Shown here one piece after another: positions 9,166-18,224 of a DNA stretch of 64,000 bases. The translations under genes and the position numbers were made by a program. Source of the DNA: Paenibacillus sp. JCM 10914. Lineage in GTDB: Bacteria > Bacillota > Bacilli > Paenibacillales > Paenibacillaceae. The stretch's first letter is position 1, and the number at the start of each line of letters is the position of its first letter. The DNA is taken from positions 1 through 64,000 of the forward strand of contig NZ_BAZR01000004.1 of NCBI RefSeq assembly GCF_001315105.1, read 5' to 3'. The notes under the pieces are model-generated. The model was not told the origin of the DNA and did not search any database. It worked only from the letters and a program-made list of their open reading frames with translations.

Positions 9166-10230
9166 ATGCATATAGAAGTGCGTGATTTGAACAAACATTT
9201 TGGCAATTTCCATGCGGTGAAGGATGTCAGCTTTCAGATTGAGAAGGGGCACTTGATCGGCCTGCTTGGTCCGAGCGGCGGCGGCAAAACTTCGATCCTT
9301 CGCATGCTGGCGGGACTAGAGAATCCGGATTCCGGGCAGATTTCCTTTCATGGACAGGTGGTGAATGATCTGCCGCCGCAAGAGCGGGGGATCGGATTCG
9401 TATTCCAGAACTATGCGTTGTTTAAACATATGACCGTGTTTGATAATATCGCCTTCGGTTTGAAGGTGAAGAAGGCTGCCAAATCCAAGATTAAGGATCG
9501 TGTGATGGAATTGGTGGAGCTGACCGGGTTAAAAGGCTTCGAGAACCGTTATCCGCATCAACTGTCCGGCGGTCAGCGGCAGCGTGTCGCGTTTGCCAGG
9601 GCGCTAGCGCCCGAGCCGCAGCTGCTCTTGCTGGATGAGCCGTTTGCTGCGATCGATGCAAAGATTCGGCAGGAGCTGCGCTCCTGGCTTCGCGAGCTGA
9701 TCGAGCGGGTGGGGATTACTTCTATTTTTGTAACGCATGATCAGGATGAGGCGATTGAAGTAGCGGATGAAATCATGATTATTAATCAGGGAAGCGTCGA
9801 GCAGAAGGGAACGCCGTGGGATATTTACAAGGAGCCCAAGACCTCGTTCGTTGCTTCATTCATCGGTGAATCGACCGTCATATCAAGCGCAGCGGATCTG
9901 AAGGGGTTTGACTCGGCTGCCAGCCAAGCGAATACACGTGCATTGATTCGTCCTGAATATATTGAGATCGGCGCGGAGCATGAATTCAGCGTACTGTCCG
10001 CGACGGAGACGGGTGTTGTACGGCATCTGCATTTTCGGGGCAGTGAATGGTTGATTGAAGTCGATGTAAAAGGCCATAAGCTGATCACTTACCGTTCGCT
10101 GGAGAAAGAGACGCTTCAGCCTGGTCAAGAAATTCGGGTGCTGGTTCACCGGGCGTATCTATTTAATGATGAGCATAGCTGGATTGAGGAGAATGCACTC
10201 AAGGTAGATCCGATGCCGATCATGATCTGA
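9166..10230 (+). CDS. cysA: Sulfate/thiosulfate ABC transporter ATPase CysA
   Basis: ATP-hydrolysing subunit of the sulfate importer, 354 residues. Walker A is GPSGGGKTS near residues 35-43, the signature is LSGGQRQRVAFARAL, Walker B is LLLLDEPFAAID, and the H-loop is VTHDQDEA. The C-terminal third is the TOBE-like regulatory domain seen in CysA (ALIRPEYIEIG, VLSATETGVVRHLHFRGSEW). The ribosome site is GGAAG just inside the end of cysW. Operon position and family resemblance agree, although ATPases of this group also serve molybdate or polyamine transporters. Confidence 0.94.
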   Translation: MHIEVRDLNKHFGNFHAVKDVSFQIEKGHLIGLLGPSGGGKTSILRMLAGLENPDSGQISFHGQVVNDLPPQERGIGFVFQNYALFKHMTVFDNIAFGLKVKKAAKSKIKDRVMELVELTGLKGFENRYPHQLSGGQRQRVAFARALAPEPQLLLLDEPFAAIDAKIRQELRSWLRELIERVGITSIFVTHDQDEAIEVADEIMIINQGSVEQKGTPWDIYKEPKTSFVASFIGESTVISSAADLKGFDSAASQANTRALIRPEYIEIGAEHEFSVLSATETGVVRHLHFRGSEWLIEVDVKGHKLITYRSLEKETLQPGQEIRVLVHRAYLFNDEHSWIEENALKVDPMPIMI

Positions 10231-10258
10231 ATGTATATTGAAGAAGGGAAGGATGCTC

Positions 10259-11313
10259 ATGCCTGTTCATAGCCCAAACCGAGTTTCATTGCTGCTGATA
10301 TGCATGGCGCTTCTCTTCGGGCTCGTGCTCTCTGGCTGTTCCGATGAAGAAGAGGCGCAACATGTATCCGCCCAGCCCGGGGAACGGACGCTGGTCCTAG
10401 GTGCTTATAGTGTGGTGAAGGATGCAATGAAAGAGATCATCCCGGCGTTCCAGGCGGAGTGGAAGCAGCAGACCGGCGAGACGATTCACTTCCAGGAATC
10501 CTATGAGGCTTCGGGCACGCAAGCACGGGCAATCGCCGGTGGTTTCGAAGCGGATGTCACGCTGTTAGCGATGGAGGGGGATATCGATAAGCTGGTCAGA
10601 GGAGGATTGGTGGATGCGGAGTGGACCGTTCAGCCTTATGGCGGCATGATTACCCGTTCGATCGTCGTTCTGGGTACGCGTGAGGGCAACCCCAAAGGCA
10701 TCCGGGATTTTGAGGATCTTACGAGACTGACGTTAAGGTGCTCTACCCTAATCCGAAAACATCCGGCGGTGCGCAGTGGGATATCAATGCGATCTATGGC
10801 GCAGGTTTGAAAATGTCGGAAGAGCGGGGGCAGCGCGATCCCGGATTTGCCAAGTCTTTTCTTGAGGATGTGCACCGCAACATCGAATCGCTGGATAAGA
10901 GCGGCCGCGCTTCGATGGCCGCCTTCGAATACGGCGTAGGTGACGTGATTGTGACGTATGAGAATGAACTGCTTGCCCGGATTGCCCAAGGCGTTGCGTA
11001 TGATATCGTTGTGCCCGAACATACGATGCTGATCGAGAATCCGGCGGCGGTCGTGAAGCGTTATGCGCAGAAGCATGGTACGGAGGACGTGTCAGCAGCC
11101 TTCGTGGAGTTCTTGCGAACGCCGGAAGCTCAAGAGATGTTCGTGAAATACGGATTTCGTCCGGTTGAAGAGACGGTGCAGGAACAAACCAAGGGGCAAT
11201 TCACCATTCCTCCGGGTCTATTCGATATCACGTATCTTGGAGGCTGGGACGAGGTAAGGGAAACGTTGTATTCCAGACGCGGAGTCTGGTACCAAGTGCT
11301 GGCGGGAATTTAA
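10259..11313 (+). CDS. sbp: Sulfate-binding lipoprotein (frame broken once)
   Basis: Extracellular substrate-binding protein of the CysTWA transporter. The N-terminus is a lipoprotein signal ending in lipobox LSGC. The mature part has EAADVTLLAMEGD-like sequence and, after the break, the sulfate-protein landmark LYPNPKTSGGAQWDIN. The two parts lie in different frames, broken near 10724. One added A (ACG-AAG-ACT) joins them into about 351 residues, normal for the family. Two nearby ATGs (10253 and 10259) are possible; 10259 is best spaced from AAGGGAAGG. The binding protein gene is last here, whereas many bacteria place it first. Confidence 0.88.
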
Positions 11314-11327
11314 GCCATTAGATTCAT

Positions 11328-11374
11328 ATGAGCGATTCAGGAGGAAGTGCCTCTCGAATCGGCTCATTGTTATT
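11328..11374 (+). terminator. Long hairpin between convergent sbp and GNAT genes
   Basis: ATGAGC/GGCTCAT and GATTC/GAATC arms with a central AGGAGG/CCTCT stem form a long imperfect hairpin followed by TGTTATT. Probably ends the sulfate operon. Confidence 0.5.
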
Positions 11375-11945
11375 GGGTTGAAGAATGGCCGTGCAGATGC
11401 TCCCATTCTTCTCTGAGAACGCCCATCCGGATAGAATCGTAATACACACCGTCATAGTAACGGCACTTGCGCATGCGGCCTTCGAGCTGCAGTCCGACTT
11501 TCTCTGCACAACGCATCATTCTTGGATTGCCAGACCAGGTCGTGATGCCAACCCGGGCAATGTCGAGTTGCCGGAACAAGCAGGTGATCCACAACGTGAG
11601 CGCCTCCGTACCATATCCGCCGCTCCAGTGCGCCGAGTCATAAATGATAATGCCGGCTTCCAGCCAACGTGAGGGTTCATGCTCCCAGTAGAACGTGACG
11701 ATCCCGATTGTCTTGCCGTTGGCTTCAATCAGGAGATCGGTTGGAAAGCTGTCGGTTTCAAAGTCTCTGTCCCATTGGATGGCGAATACCTCGTATGTAA
11801 CAGACTGCAGGGGAAAGTATGGTGCATCGTATTGTTTCCATTCGGGATTGTCCTGTTCATAAACCAGGTTGTACAGCACCGGTGTATCCTCCGGTGTTCT
11901 TGAGCGCAGCGTGACTTTATTTCCTGTAAGTGTAATGTTCTGCAT
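11370..11945 (-). CDS. GNAT acetyltransferase (RimJ/RimL-like)
   Basis: 191 residues of the GNAT superfamily, in the branch resembling ribosomal-protein alanine acetyltransferases and spermidine acetyltransferases. Landmarks are VTLRSRTPEDTPVLYNLV at the N-terminus, IGIVTFYWEHE in the beta-4 region, the acetyl-CoA loop SGGYGTEALTLWITCLF, and the conserved end motif GNPRMMRCAEKVGLQLEGRMR. The start MQNITLTG is preceded by AAAGGA. An in-frame ATG 22 codons earlier would add a tail without family resemblance. Substrate unknown. Convergent with the sulfate operon. Confidence 0.85.
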   Translation of the reverse strand: MQNITLTGNKVTLRSRTPEDTPVLYNLVYEQDNPEWKQYDAPYFPLQSVTYEVFAIQWDRDFETDSFPTDLLIEANGKTIGIVTFYWEHEPSRWLEAGIIIYDSAHWSGGYGTEALTLWITCLFRQLDIARVGITTWSGNPRMMRCAEKVGLQLEGRMRKCRYYDGVYYDSIRMGVLREEWEHLHGHSSTQ

Positions 11946-12136
11946 GACGTTAAGGTGTCCTTTCATTGTCGCTGGTAGCGAAGTAGAAATCATGATCCCG
12001 GCGTTTCTCAATTGTAGCGCTCATCCTGCAGATTGCCAATTTAATCAGACTCATTCATCCAGGTATTGAAACATTATGCGAATATGAGGCGTCTGAAGTC
12101 AATAAACCATGTTTGCGGCGAAAGGGGAGTCTCGCT

Positions 12137-13426
12137 ATGAAAAAATGGTCATTGATCATTGGTGTATGTCTATTGATGGGATTGACGGCTTGCGGTCAGG
12201 GAGAGGGAGAAGTGCAGCCGGCGGATTCGAAAGGGATTGAACACCGGGGGAACTCGAAGCCGAAGTCGGTTGTGAAGGAATTGACGGACAAAGAACGCCA
12301 GCAGGTGCTGTCCAAGGTGAATAGCGGAATGGTACAAGCCCAGAACAGCTTTGGGCTACGACTGCATGAAGCATTGCATCAAGAGCTTGAAGAAGACAAT
12401 CTAATCATATCTCCGTATAGCATTACGCAGGCGCTGGCGCTTGCCTATAATGGAGCAGCGGGGGATACTGCCTCGGAAATGGCCGCGGTGCTGGGCTGGG
12501 AGGAGCAAGACATCGCGAGTGTGAATGACGGCAATCAGCAATTGAAGCTACTGCTTGAACGCGGGAGCGGTGTCGTATTGAATGCAGCCAATTCGGTGTG
12601 GTACAACCGAGGGATTCAGATGAAACCCGCCTATTTGGATGTGATGAAGAATCATTATGCCGCCGCCGCCCAGGCGACTGATATGGAAAGCGAAGAGGCC
12701 AAGGACGCGATCAACAAGTGGGTGGAGAACAATACGGGCGGCATGATCCCGATGATCTATGATAAGCCGCCAGGCGGCGTTGCGGCGTTGATCAACGCGA
12801 TTTATTTTAACGGAGGCTGGAGCAACGAATTCAATGCGGCCGATACGACGGATCAGGATTTTACGTTAATGGATGGCAGGAAGAAGAATGTCCGCATGAT
12901 GAAACAGGAACGGAAATATGACTACAAGGAGGGAGAATCCTGGCAAGCCGTACGTATACCTTATGGAGATGGCCGTATGCACATGCTGGTCATTTTGCCG
13001 AAGGAGTCCTCATCGCTGAATGAACTGCATCAACAGCTCTGGCAAGATACTTCGTTGTGGAAGGACGACTTTGGCTATGAGACGGTCCAGCTCGAGTTAC
13101 CCAAGTTCAAGGTGGAGCAAACTTTCGAGCTTCCGGACGCATTGAAAAGCCTGGGCATGGTGAAGGCGTTCAGCGAAACAGAGGCCGACTTCAGCGACAT
13201 GGCCAATGACGGCGATGAATTCTACGTCAATTATATCAAGCACAAAACCGTGGTTGACGTGAGCGAGAAGGGGACGGAGGCTGCTGCGGTCACAGCCGTT
13301 GGCGTTGATACTACGTCGATGCCTTTAGAGCCGATTCAGATGCAGATCAACCGTCCATTTTTCTTCGCCATTGAAGATCGGGACACGGGTACCTGGTTAT
13401 TTATGGGGTCGGTGATGAATCCCTAG
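12137..13426 (+). CDS. Serpin (serine protease inhibitor) lipoprotein
   Basis: 429-residue serpin with a bacterial lipoprotein signal: hydrophobic segment then lipobox LTAC with Cys19, so it should be anchored outside the membrane. A charged linker (about residues 20-55) precedes a full serpin fold: NLIISPYSITQALALAYNGA, NAANSVWYN, ALINAIYFNGGW, and the C-terminal signature INRPFFFAIED. The reactive-loop hinge EKGTEAAAVTA has the small residues needed for loop insertion, so it should be inhibitory. Counting from hinge Glu as P17 puts Thr-Ser at P1-P1', next to VDTTSMP. The ATG chosen follows AAGGGGAG; an upstream in-frame start at 12113 lacks a site. The target protease is unknown. Confidence 0.9.
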   Translation: MKKWSLIIGVCLLMGLTACGQGEGEVQPADSKGIEHRGNSKPKSVVKELTDKERQQVLSKVNSGMVQAQNSFGLRLHEALHQELEEDNLIISPYSITQALALAYNGAAGDTASEMAAVLGWEEQDIASVNDGNQQLKLLLERGSGVVLNAANSVWYNRGIQMKPAYLDVMKNHYAAAAQATDMESEEAKDAINKWVENNTGGMIPMIYDKPPGGVAALINAIYFNGGWSNEFNAADTTDQDFTLMDGRKKNVRMMKQERKYDYKEGESWQAVRIPYGDGRMHMLVILPKESSSLNELHQQLWQDTSLWKDDFGYETVQLELPKFKVEQTFELPDALKSLGMVKAFSETEADFSDMANDGDEFYVNYIKHKTVVDVSEKGTEAAAVTAVGVDTTSMPLEPIQMQINRPFFFAIEDRDTGTWLFMGSVMNP

Positions 13427-13481
13427 CATATAATAGATCAACACGTTATTGGCATAATTTCCACCCAAATATAGGCAACTT

Positions 13482-13490
13482 TGTTATAAT
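13482..13490 (+). promoter_or_regulatory. Extended -10 promoter of the TIR-like gene
   Basis: TGTTATAAT is a perfect extended -10. No convincing -35 sits at 16-18 bp. It lies about 49 bases before the chosen start. Confidence 0.5.
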
Positions 13491-13538
13491 GGTCGAATAA
13501 GACTAAAAATGTATAACAGAGGAGAACAGGATGTGCCT

Positions 13539-14570
13539 ATGTCCATACCGAAGCCGAATTTATTCATAGGCTCCTCCAGAGAAGCGATCAAATATGCACG
13601 GGCGGTCCATGAGCAGATCAAACGAACAGCGCAAGTCACGCCTTGGTATGGCGGAACGTTCGGGGCCAACCTGTATACGATGGAGGCTCTGGAGAAGCAG
13701 CTGGCGTCCAGTGATTTTGGTGTGTTCGTCTTTTCCCCGGACGATGTGGCGTTAATTCGAGGCAAGCACGTATTCGTGACGCGAGATAATACGCTATTTG
13801 AGATGGGGCTGTTCTGGGGCAAACTCGGGCGACGAAGGGTATTCTGCATTATACCGGATCAAGTAGAGCCTGACAGCCATTCCCTGCAGGACGTTATCGT
13901 GAAGGAGTACCATCTATTGTCTGACCTGCAAGGCATTACGCTACTGGAATATGAGCTGCGCAGCGACAATGATTACAAATCTGCAGTGGACGTTGCTTGC
14001 GGTCATATCATGAACGCCATTGAGGCCGAGGGCGATTACCACAATCCGGCGGCGGTGATCGAGCAGAAGGAAGCAGAGCTGCGGCGGAAGCAGAGCGTGC
14101 TTCATTTCTTCTGGGAATATAATCGCAACGTGAACGTGATTGACGAGACCGAGAAATATCATGCTCTCAGCGAAGCGGTGCGTAACTCCCTTCTCCCGCC
14201 AGCCGCTGGCGACTATCGCGTGACGGGGGCGGCTTTTTGGAAACGAAGAGGAGATGAAGGCATTGCCCAGATTGGGGGTAATGTAGGTAGAGGAAGATTT
14301 TTTTCGTTTGACGGGAAAGGCGAAGCTTCACCTAGCAACCAGTCCATCTATGTCATGGATGTTTATCATAGCGGGAAATGGGCATTTTATCACGAAGAGG
14401 AAGTTGCGCAGGTGTATGTGTTCTGCTATCCTTTAGGTGTGAATCATGTGCTGTCGGTGCATTTTACGGGACATAAGATTCTTACGGATGAAGACCTCGC
14501 GGAGATTGTGGAACAGAATCGGGAGTTGCTTCGTACGATCAGGCATTTAGTCGGAGGGGATTCGCCATGA
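13539..14570 (+). CDS. TIR-like nucleotide-binding protein with C-terminal sensor-like domain
   Basis: 343 residues. The first ~140 match the TIR-like family of predicted nucleotide-binding proteins (the TIR variant found in CBASS/Pycsar effectors). Landmarks are NLFIGSSREAIKYARAV at the start, WYGGTFGANLYTMEALEKQL, SSDFGVFVFSPDD, and DNTLFEMGLFWGKLGRRRVF with Glu88 in the expected catalytic position. Family knowledge: such domains cleave NAD+ during abortive defence. Residues ~165-343 form a second alpha/beta region (GRGRFFSFDGKGE, YVFCYPLGVNHVLSVHF, then a closing helix) that I infer to be a GAF-like sensor. No cyclase gene is adjacent. The stop overlaps the next small gene by 4 bases. An ATG at 13509 lacks a ribosome site. 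Confidence 0.78.
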   Translation: MSIPKPNLFIGSSREAIKYARAVHEQIKRTAQVTPWYGGTFGANLYTMEALEKQLASSDFGVFVFSPDDVALIRGKHVFVTRDNTLFEMGLFWGKLGRRRVFCIIPDQVEPDSHSLQDVIVKEYHLLSDLQGITLLEYELRSDNDYKSAVDVACGHIMNAIEAEGDYHNPAAVIEQKEAELRRKQSVLHFFWEYNRNVNVIDETEKYHALSEAVRNSLLPPAAGDYRVTGAAFWKRRGDEGIAQIGGNVGRGRFFSFDGKGEASPSNQSIYVMDVYHSGKWAFYHEEEVAQVYVFCYPLGVNHVLSVHFTGHKILTDEDLAEIVEQNRELLRTIRHLVGGDSP

Positions 14571-14803
14571 ACAGGAATGATAAGAAGAGAACTTCAGGAC
14601 ATACACAAGGTTCCAGCCAAAGTGGTAGCTGGGTGGTTCGTGGGCCGATACCGATGATGAATACACCTAAATCCCGTAAGCGTTCGGTGCGACGTCAGAG
14701 CAAGAATAACGTATATATCGGTCCTTCCGTTGAAGGCGTCGACAAGAAATATGTGAAAGTCATCAGCGGTGCTGTTGACGATAATAAGCCCTCATTCGCT
14801 TAA
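14567..14803 (+). CDS. Small basic protein overlapping the TIR-like gene
   Basis: 78 residues, not recognised. It starts at an ATG overlapping the stop of the TIR-like gene (ATGA), with GGAGGGG ten bases upstream, so the two are translationally coupled. Composition is rich in Ser, Arg, Lys and Asn (KSRKRSVRRQSKNN), with no membrane segment, no Cys and a probably disordered first half. The second half (VYIGPSVEGVDKKYVKVISG) may form beta strands. Partner, immunity factor or nucleic-acid binder are all possible; none is shown by the sequence. Followed by a terminator. Confidence 0.6.
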   Translation: MNRNDKKRTSGHTQGSSQSGSWVVRGPIPMMNTPKSRKRSVRRQSKNNVYIGPSVEGVDKKYVKVISGAVDDNKPSFA

Positions 14804-14852
14804 TAAACCTAGTGATATGAATATTGCTGTACGTATAGCATGGCATGATATG

Positions 14853-14890
14853 AGACCGTTCGGTAGGATTGCGACCCGGACGGTCTTTCG
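14853..14890 (+). terminator. Intrinsic terminator after the TIR-like unit
   Basis: Stem AGACCGTTCGG / CCGGACGGTCT (14853-14863 with 14876-14886) followed by TTTCG. It isolates the TIR-like two-gene unit from the next gene. Confidence 0.65.
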
Positions 14891-14926
14891 TATAGTTTGG
14901 AACATGAGAGAGATGGAGGGATTGGT

Positions 14927-15726
14927 TTGAGTAGGGACGTATTAACCTTCTTGGGAACTGGAGATGCGATGGGTGTGCCAAGAGTATACTGCGATTGCGA
15001 GGTCTGCACAGAGGCACGAAACACCGGGATGAATCGGAGATTTCGTTCTGCTGTATACGTGGAGAGCCTGCATCGTGATGGTGATCATGGGGTCCATTCC
15101 TTCATGATTGATTGCGGGCCGGATTGGCGTACGATGATGGAAGGACGAGGGCAACGCAAGCTGAGCGATATGCTCGTCACACACGCCCACTTCGATCATA
15201 TCGGCGGTTTGCCAGAATGGGCGGATGCATGCCGCTGGTTGGGGGAGAAGGGGCGATTGTACGCTCCGGCCGAGGTGTTGGAGCAGATTGTCCGTCAGTA
15301 CCGTGGCTTGGCCGACAGATGGACATGATCGCCGTGGATGATGGTTTGAACCTCGCGGGTTGGGACATTACCTGCTGGAAGGTGAATCATGGGAAGAATG
15401 GTTTTTCCTATGCTTACCGATTCGAGAAGGAAACCTTCGTCTGGGCCTATAATTCCGACTCGATCAACTTGAATGAGCAGGAGAAGCAGCCGCTGTATGG
15501 ACTCGATCTGCTGGTGCTCGGGACAAGCTTCGTTCACGAAACGGCCAGATTCGAATCTCGCTCGGTATACGATATGAAGGAGGCGGCGGAATTACTGGCC
15601 GAGGTGAAACCGCGCCAGACCGTCTACACCCACATGTCTCACGCCGTGGATGTTCGAGCTGATCTGGCACTGCCAGAGGGCGTAAGCCTGGCAATAACCG
15701 GGGCTCAGGTGAGTCTCGCCAAGTGA
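14927..15726 (+). CDS. PhnP-like metallo-beta-lactamase-fold hydrolase (frame broken once)
   Basis: About 266 residues of the metallo-beta-lactamase fold, closest to the PhnP/RNase Z-like phosphodiesterase group. The N-terminal LTFLGTGDAMGVPRVYCDCEVC carries the Cys cluster typical of PhnP. The metal motif is THAHFDH near residue 85, and the last metal histidine is in VYTHMSHAVD. The frame breaks near 15302; one added C gives QYPWLGRQMD and joins the halves. The start is a TTG with GGAGGG at 7 bases; no ATG fits the fold. Family members hydrolyse cyclic phosphodiesters, but no phosphonate genes are near, so the substrate is open. Confidence 0.8.
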
Positions 15727-15756
15727 GAGGAGAATTTGGTTGATGCTCTGAGAGCC

Positions 15757-16179
15757 TTAGTCCGGTCGCTCGGCAGCGCCTTCATGGATCATGCCGTATC
15801 GATCCGGATAAACAAGCTTGAATCCTGCGTTTTGGTACATCTTGATGCCATTCAGATCGGTCATGACCGCAATCTCGGCTTTAGTTGTTGAAGTCGAAGC
15901 GTTCTCGTATAGAGCTGATAAAAGCTTTTCCAGCATCTGGTCGGAGATATCCCGCGCTGAAGAGGTCACGATATGATCCACGATGTGATAATAGAGAGCA
16001 CCGTCGCCTACGACTCTTGCCATGGCGATCAACTCGTTCTGGTCGTTTCGAACGAGAATCGACAAGAGCGTATGGGAAAGCGCGCGCTCAACAAGCGATT
16101 CATCGACTGTAGTCCGCCCAGCCTTGGCTTGTAGATGGATATATTCCTGAATGGTTGGAAGTTCGAACGTTATCTTCAT
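15757..16179 (-). CDS. GNAT family acetyltransferase
   Basis: 140 residues, minimal GNAT size. Visible elements are ILVRNDQNELIAMARVVGDGALYYHIVD (beta-2 to beta-4), then IVTSSARDISDQMLEKLLSALYEN, where the acetyl-CoA loop normally sits but the Gly-rich pattern is weak, and the closing MYQNAGFKLVYPDRYGMIHE. Substrate unknown. It converges on the PhnP-like gene, 30 bases away, with no terminator visible between them. Confidence 0.78.
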   Translation of the reverse strand: MKITFELPTIQEYIHLQAKAGRTTVDESLVERALSHTLLSILVRNDQNELIAMARVVGDGALYYHIVDHIVTSSARDISDQMLEKLLSALYENASTSTTKAEIAVMTDLNGIKMYQNAGFKLVYPDRYGMIHEGAAERPD

Positions 16180-16309
16180 GTTTTATCCTCGCCTTTCTTC
16201 GAATGATTTCTAGGCAAATCAATTCCTGTACAAACCCAATATACAACATGCATGCAAGTGACAAGGTTCCTGTCTAAGGGAAGCTGTTATTTTGAGACAT
16301 ACATAATAC

Positions 16310-16376
16310 AACCTTACAACATCACTTTAAGGTTAGAAATTAAGGTTTGACGGGTATCTCATGCTTCTGCTAAAGT
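16310..16376 (+). promoter_or_regulatory. Promoter and repeated half-sites upstream of the twin-MerR gene
   Basis: TTGACG (16347-16352), 18 bp, TAAAGT (16371-16376) forms a promoter. Just upstream, AACCTTA (16310-16316) and two direct copies of TTAAGGTT (16327-16334, 16340-16347) occur 13 bases apart. The half-sites reach into the -35 box, as expected for autoregulation by a MerR-type protein. Confidence 0.45.
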
Positions 16377-16407
16377 AGGTTCTCGACCGATTCGAAGGAG
16401 GGGACAT

Positions 16408-17171
16408 ATGCAATATTACAAGCCTATCGAAATCGCCAAGGAGCTGCATATCAGTACAAGTGCGCTTCGGCATTATGAATCTTGGGGTGTAGTCCCCGCA
16501 CCGGAGCGTGACAAGAACGGATATCGGTTATACACTCGGTACATCTGGCTTATTTTCGTTGCTTGCGGGCTATGTTTCCGGGGTTTGGCTATGCCGTAAC
16601 CTATGAGGTGGTTCGTCACGTTCAGAACCATGAGCTCGATCGTGCACTCTGGCTCGTAAATGGAGAACAGGTCAAGCTTCAGCAGGAGAAGAGCGTGTCG
16701 GATGATACGCTGGCGCTGCTCGAGAACCCTGCGCTCGAGTTATTGCAGGACAAGCGAATGAAACCTCGGATGACGATTGGTGAAGTTGCTCAAATCACGA
16801 ATGTGGAGACTTCAGCCATCCGGCACTGGGAGAAGGAAGGACTCATTACACCGGAGCGCAATGCGGAGAACGGTTACCGTCTGTATACACCTGATCATAT
16901 AAGGCAAATATTATTGATTCGCTCCTTGCGTAGGACGGTATTCTATTTGCACAAAATCAAAGAGGTCATGCAAGCCCTACAGTTCCAAAGCATCGCACAG
17001 GCGAAGAAGGTTGTCAGGGAGGCATTGTCCGTCATTCATCACCGAAATCGCCAGCAATACAACGGGGTTCATAAACTAATGGAGCTGTGCATCGAGGTAG
17101 GAGCAATCGAGAGCGAGTCGGCATCTATGCTGGCGCCGATTCATACGTTCGACCCGGATCGTGAATGCTAG
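16408..17171 (+). CDS. MerR-type regulator with two DNA-binding domains (frame broken once)
   Basis: About 254 residues when repaired. The first MerR-type helix-turn-helix is at residues 4-45 (IEIAKELHISTSALRHYESWG, then ERDKNGYRLYT). The second, near residues 130-200, repeats the pattern (MTIGEVAQITNVETSAIRHWEKEG, then NAENGYRLYT). Two MerR winged helices in one chain is unusual; ordinary members dimerise to get two. The break near 16538 is repaired by one G (ACT-CGG-GTA), giving YTRVHLAYFRCLRAMFPGFGY. No effector-binding cysteine cluster is seen. Start codon follows GAAGGAGG. Confidence 0.8.
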
Positions 17172-17250
17172 TGGATGCCTCCTAGATTACCAGTGAAAGA
17201 AATTCCTGCAAATATACAGGAATGAGTGGGTCAAGTATGCGATAAATACA

Positions 17251-17276
17251 AAAAGCCTGCAAAAGTGCAGGCTTTT
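17251..17276 (+). terminator. Bidirectional terminator
   Basis: AAAAGCCTGCA (17251-17261) pairs perfectly with TGCAGGCTTTT (17266-17276). A-run before and T-run after let it act for both the twin-MerR gene and the convergent HAD phosphatase. Confidence 0.75.
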
Positions 17277-17388
17277 AACTCAAATGAAGGCTGATCGGAC
17301 GAAAAGGTAATCAATACCTGCACATTCGCATCCTTTTACGTAACAGTCCCTTGATTGTGATAAGCGGACATTCTGGACTGAGGCGGGT

Positions 17389-18195
17389 TTACTCCGCCTT
17401 CAGCACGAATTTCTCAATGACGTGCTTCACACCATCCTCGTTGTTGCTCAGCGTAACGTAATCGGCGATGGCCTTAAGCGGTTCGATGGCATTGCCCATC
17501 GCCACGCCAAGACCGGCCGCCTCCAGCATTTCATGATCATTCCAAGAGTCGCCCACAGCAATCGTCTCTTTCAGATCACAGTTGAAATGATTCGCTAGGA
17601 AGGTAAGCGCATGCCCTTTGGTCCCTTCTTTATGCATAAACTCCAGGAATTGCGGTTTTGATTTTGTAATATGGACATCCTCGCCGAGCAGGTCGCGGAA
17701 GATCGGAATCAATTCATCTAGATAATCGGGATCGTCAATGATAAGCATCTTCGGCGTCGGCTTCTGCACGAGTGTCATGAAGTCGGGCTCTACGTAGTAT
17801 GGCGTGCGATTCAGTGCACAATAATCGATCAGCTTCTGATTCTCTTCACGCGCGTACAATTTATCTTCGATGTAGGTCTGCAGATGAAGATTATGCTCCA
17901 CGCAATATTCATAGAGCTTAATTGCGGCATCAATGGGAACGAAGCGTTCGTACAGCACCTTTTCGTCCAGCAGATTTTTGATTAGTGCGCCTTGATAGGT
18001 AATGATCGGAACATTGAGTCCGGTCTGACGCGCGATCGCTTGGGCAGAGGCGTAGGCACGACCTGTTGCCAGGGTGACAACAATATCTTGAGCTACCGCT
18101 TGTTCAAGCGCCTGCTGAACGCCGGGCGTCACTTCCTTGTCATCGTTAATCAGTGTGTCGTCGATGTCAATCGCCATCAATTTGTAAGTGGCCAT
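17389..18195 (-). CDS. Cof-type HAD-superfamily phosphatase
   Basis: 268 residues, normal for Cof/YbiV-like HAD IIB phosphatases, which remove phosphate from sugar phosphates and small cofactors in the cytoplasm. Motif I is MAIDIDDTLIND with nucleophile Asp and its +2 Asp; motif II is TLATGRAYASA; motif III lysine lies in GTKGHAL; motif IV is AVGDSWNDHEMLEAAG. The AAGGAG ribosome site is close to the start. Its promoter lies at the junction with a truncated transporter gene. Substrate cannot be told from sequence. Confidence 0.88.
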   Translation of the reverse strand: MATYKLMAIDIDDTLINDDKEVTPGVQQALEQAVAQDIVVTLATGRAYASAQAIARQTGLNVPIITYQGALIKNLLDEKVLYERFVPIDAAIKLYEYCVEHNLHLQTYIEDKLYAREENQKLIDYCALNRTPYYVEPDFMTLVQKPTPKMLIIDDPDYLDELIPIFRDLLGEDVHITKSKPQFLEFMHKEGTKGHALTFLANHFNCDLKETIAVGDSWNDHEMLEAAGLGVAMGNAIEPLKAIADYVTLSNNEDGVKHVIEKFVLKAE

Positions 18196-18224
18196 GGGGC
18201 TTCTCTCCTTTTTGTCTCTTGCAT

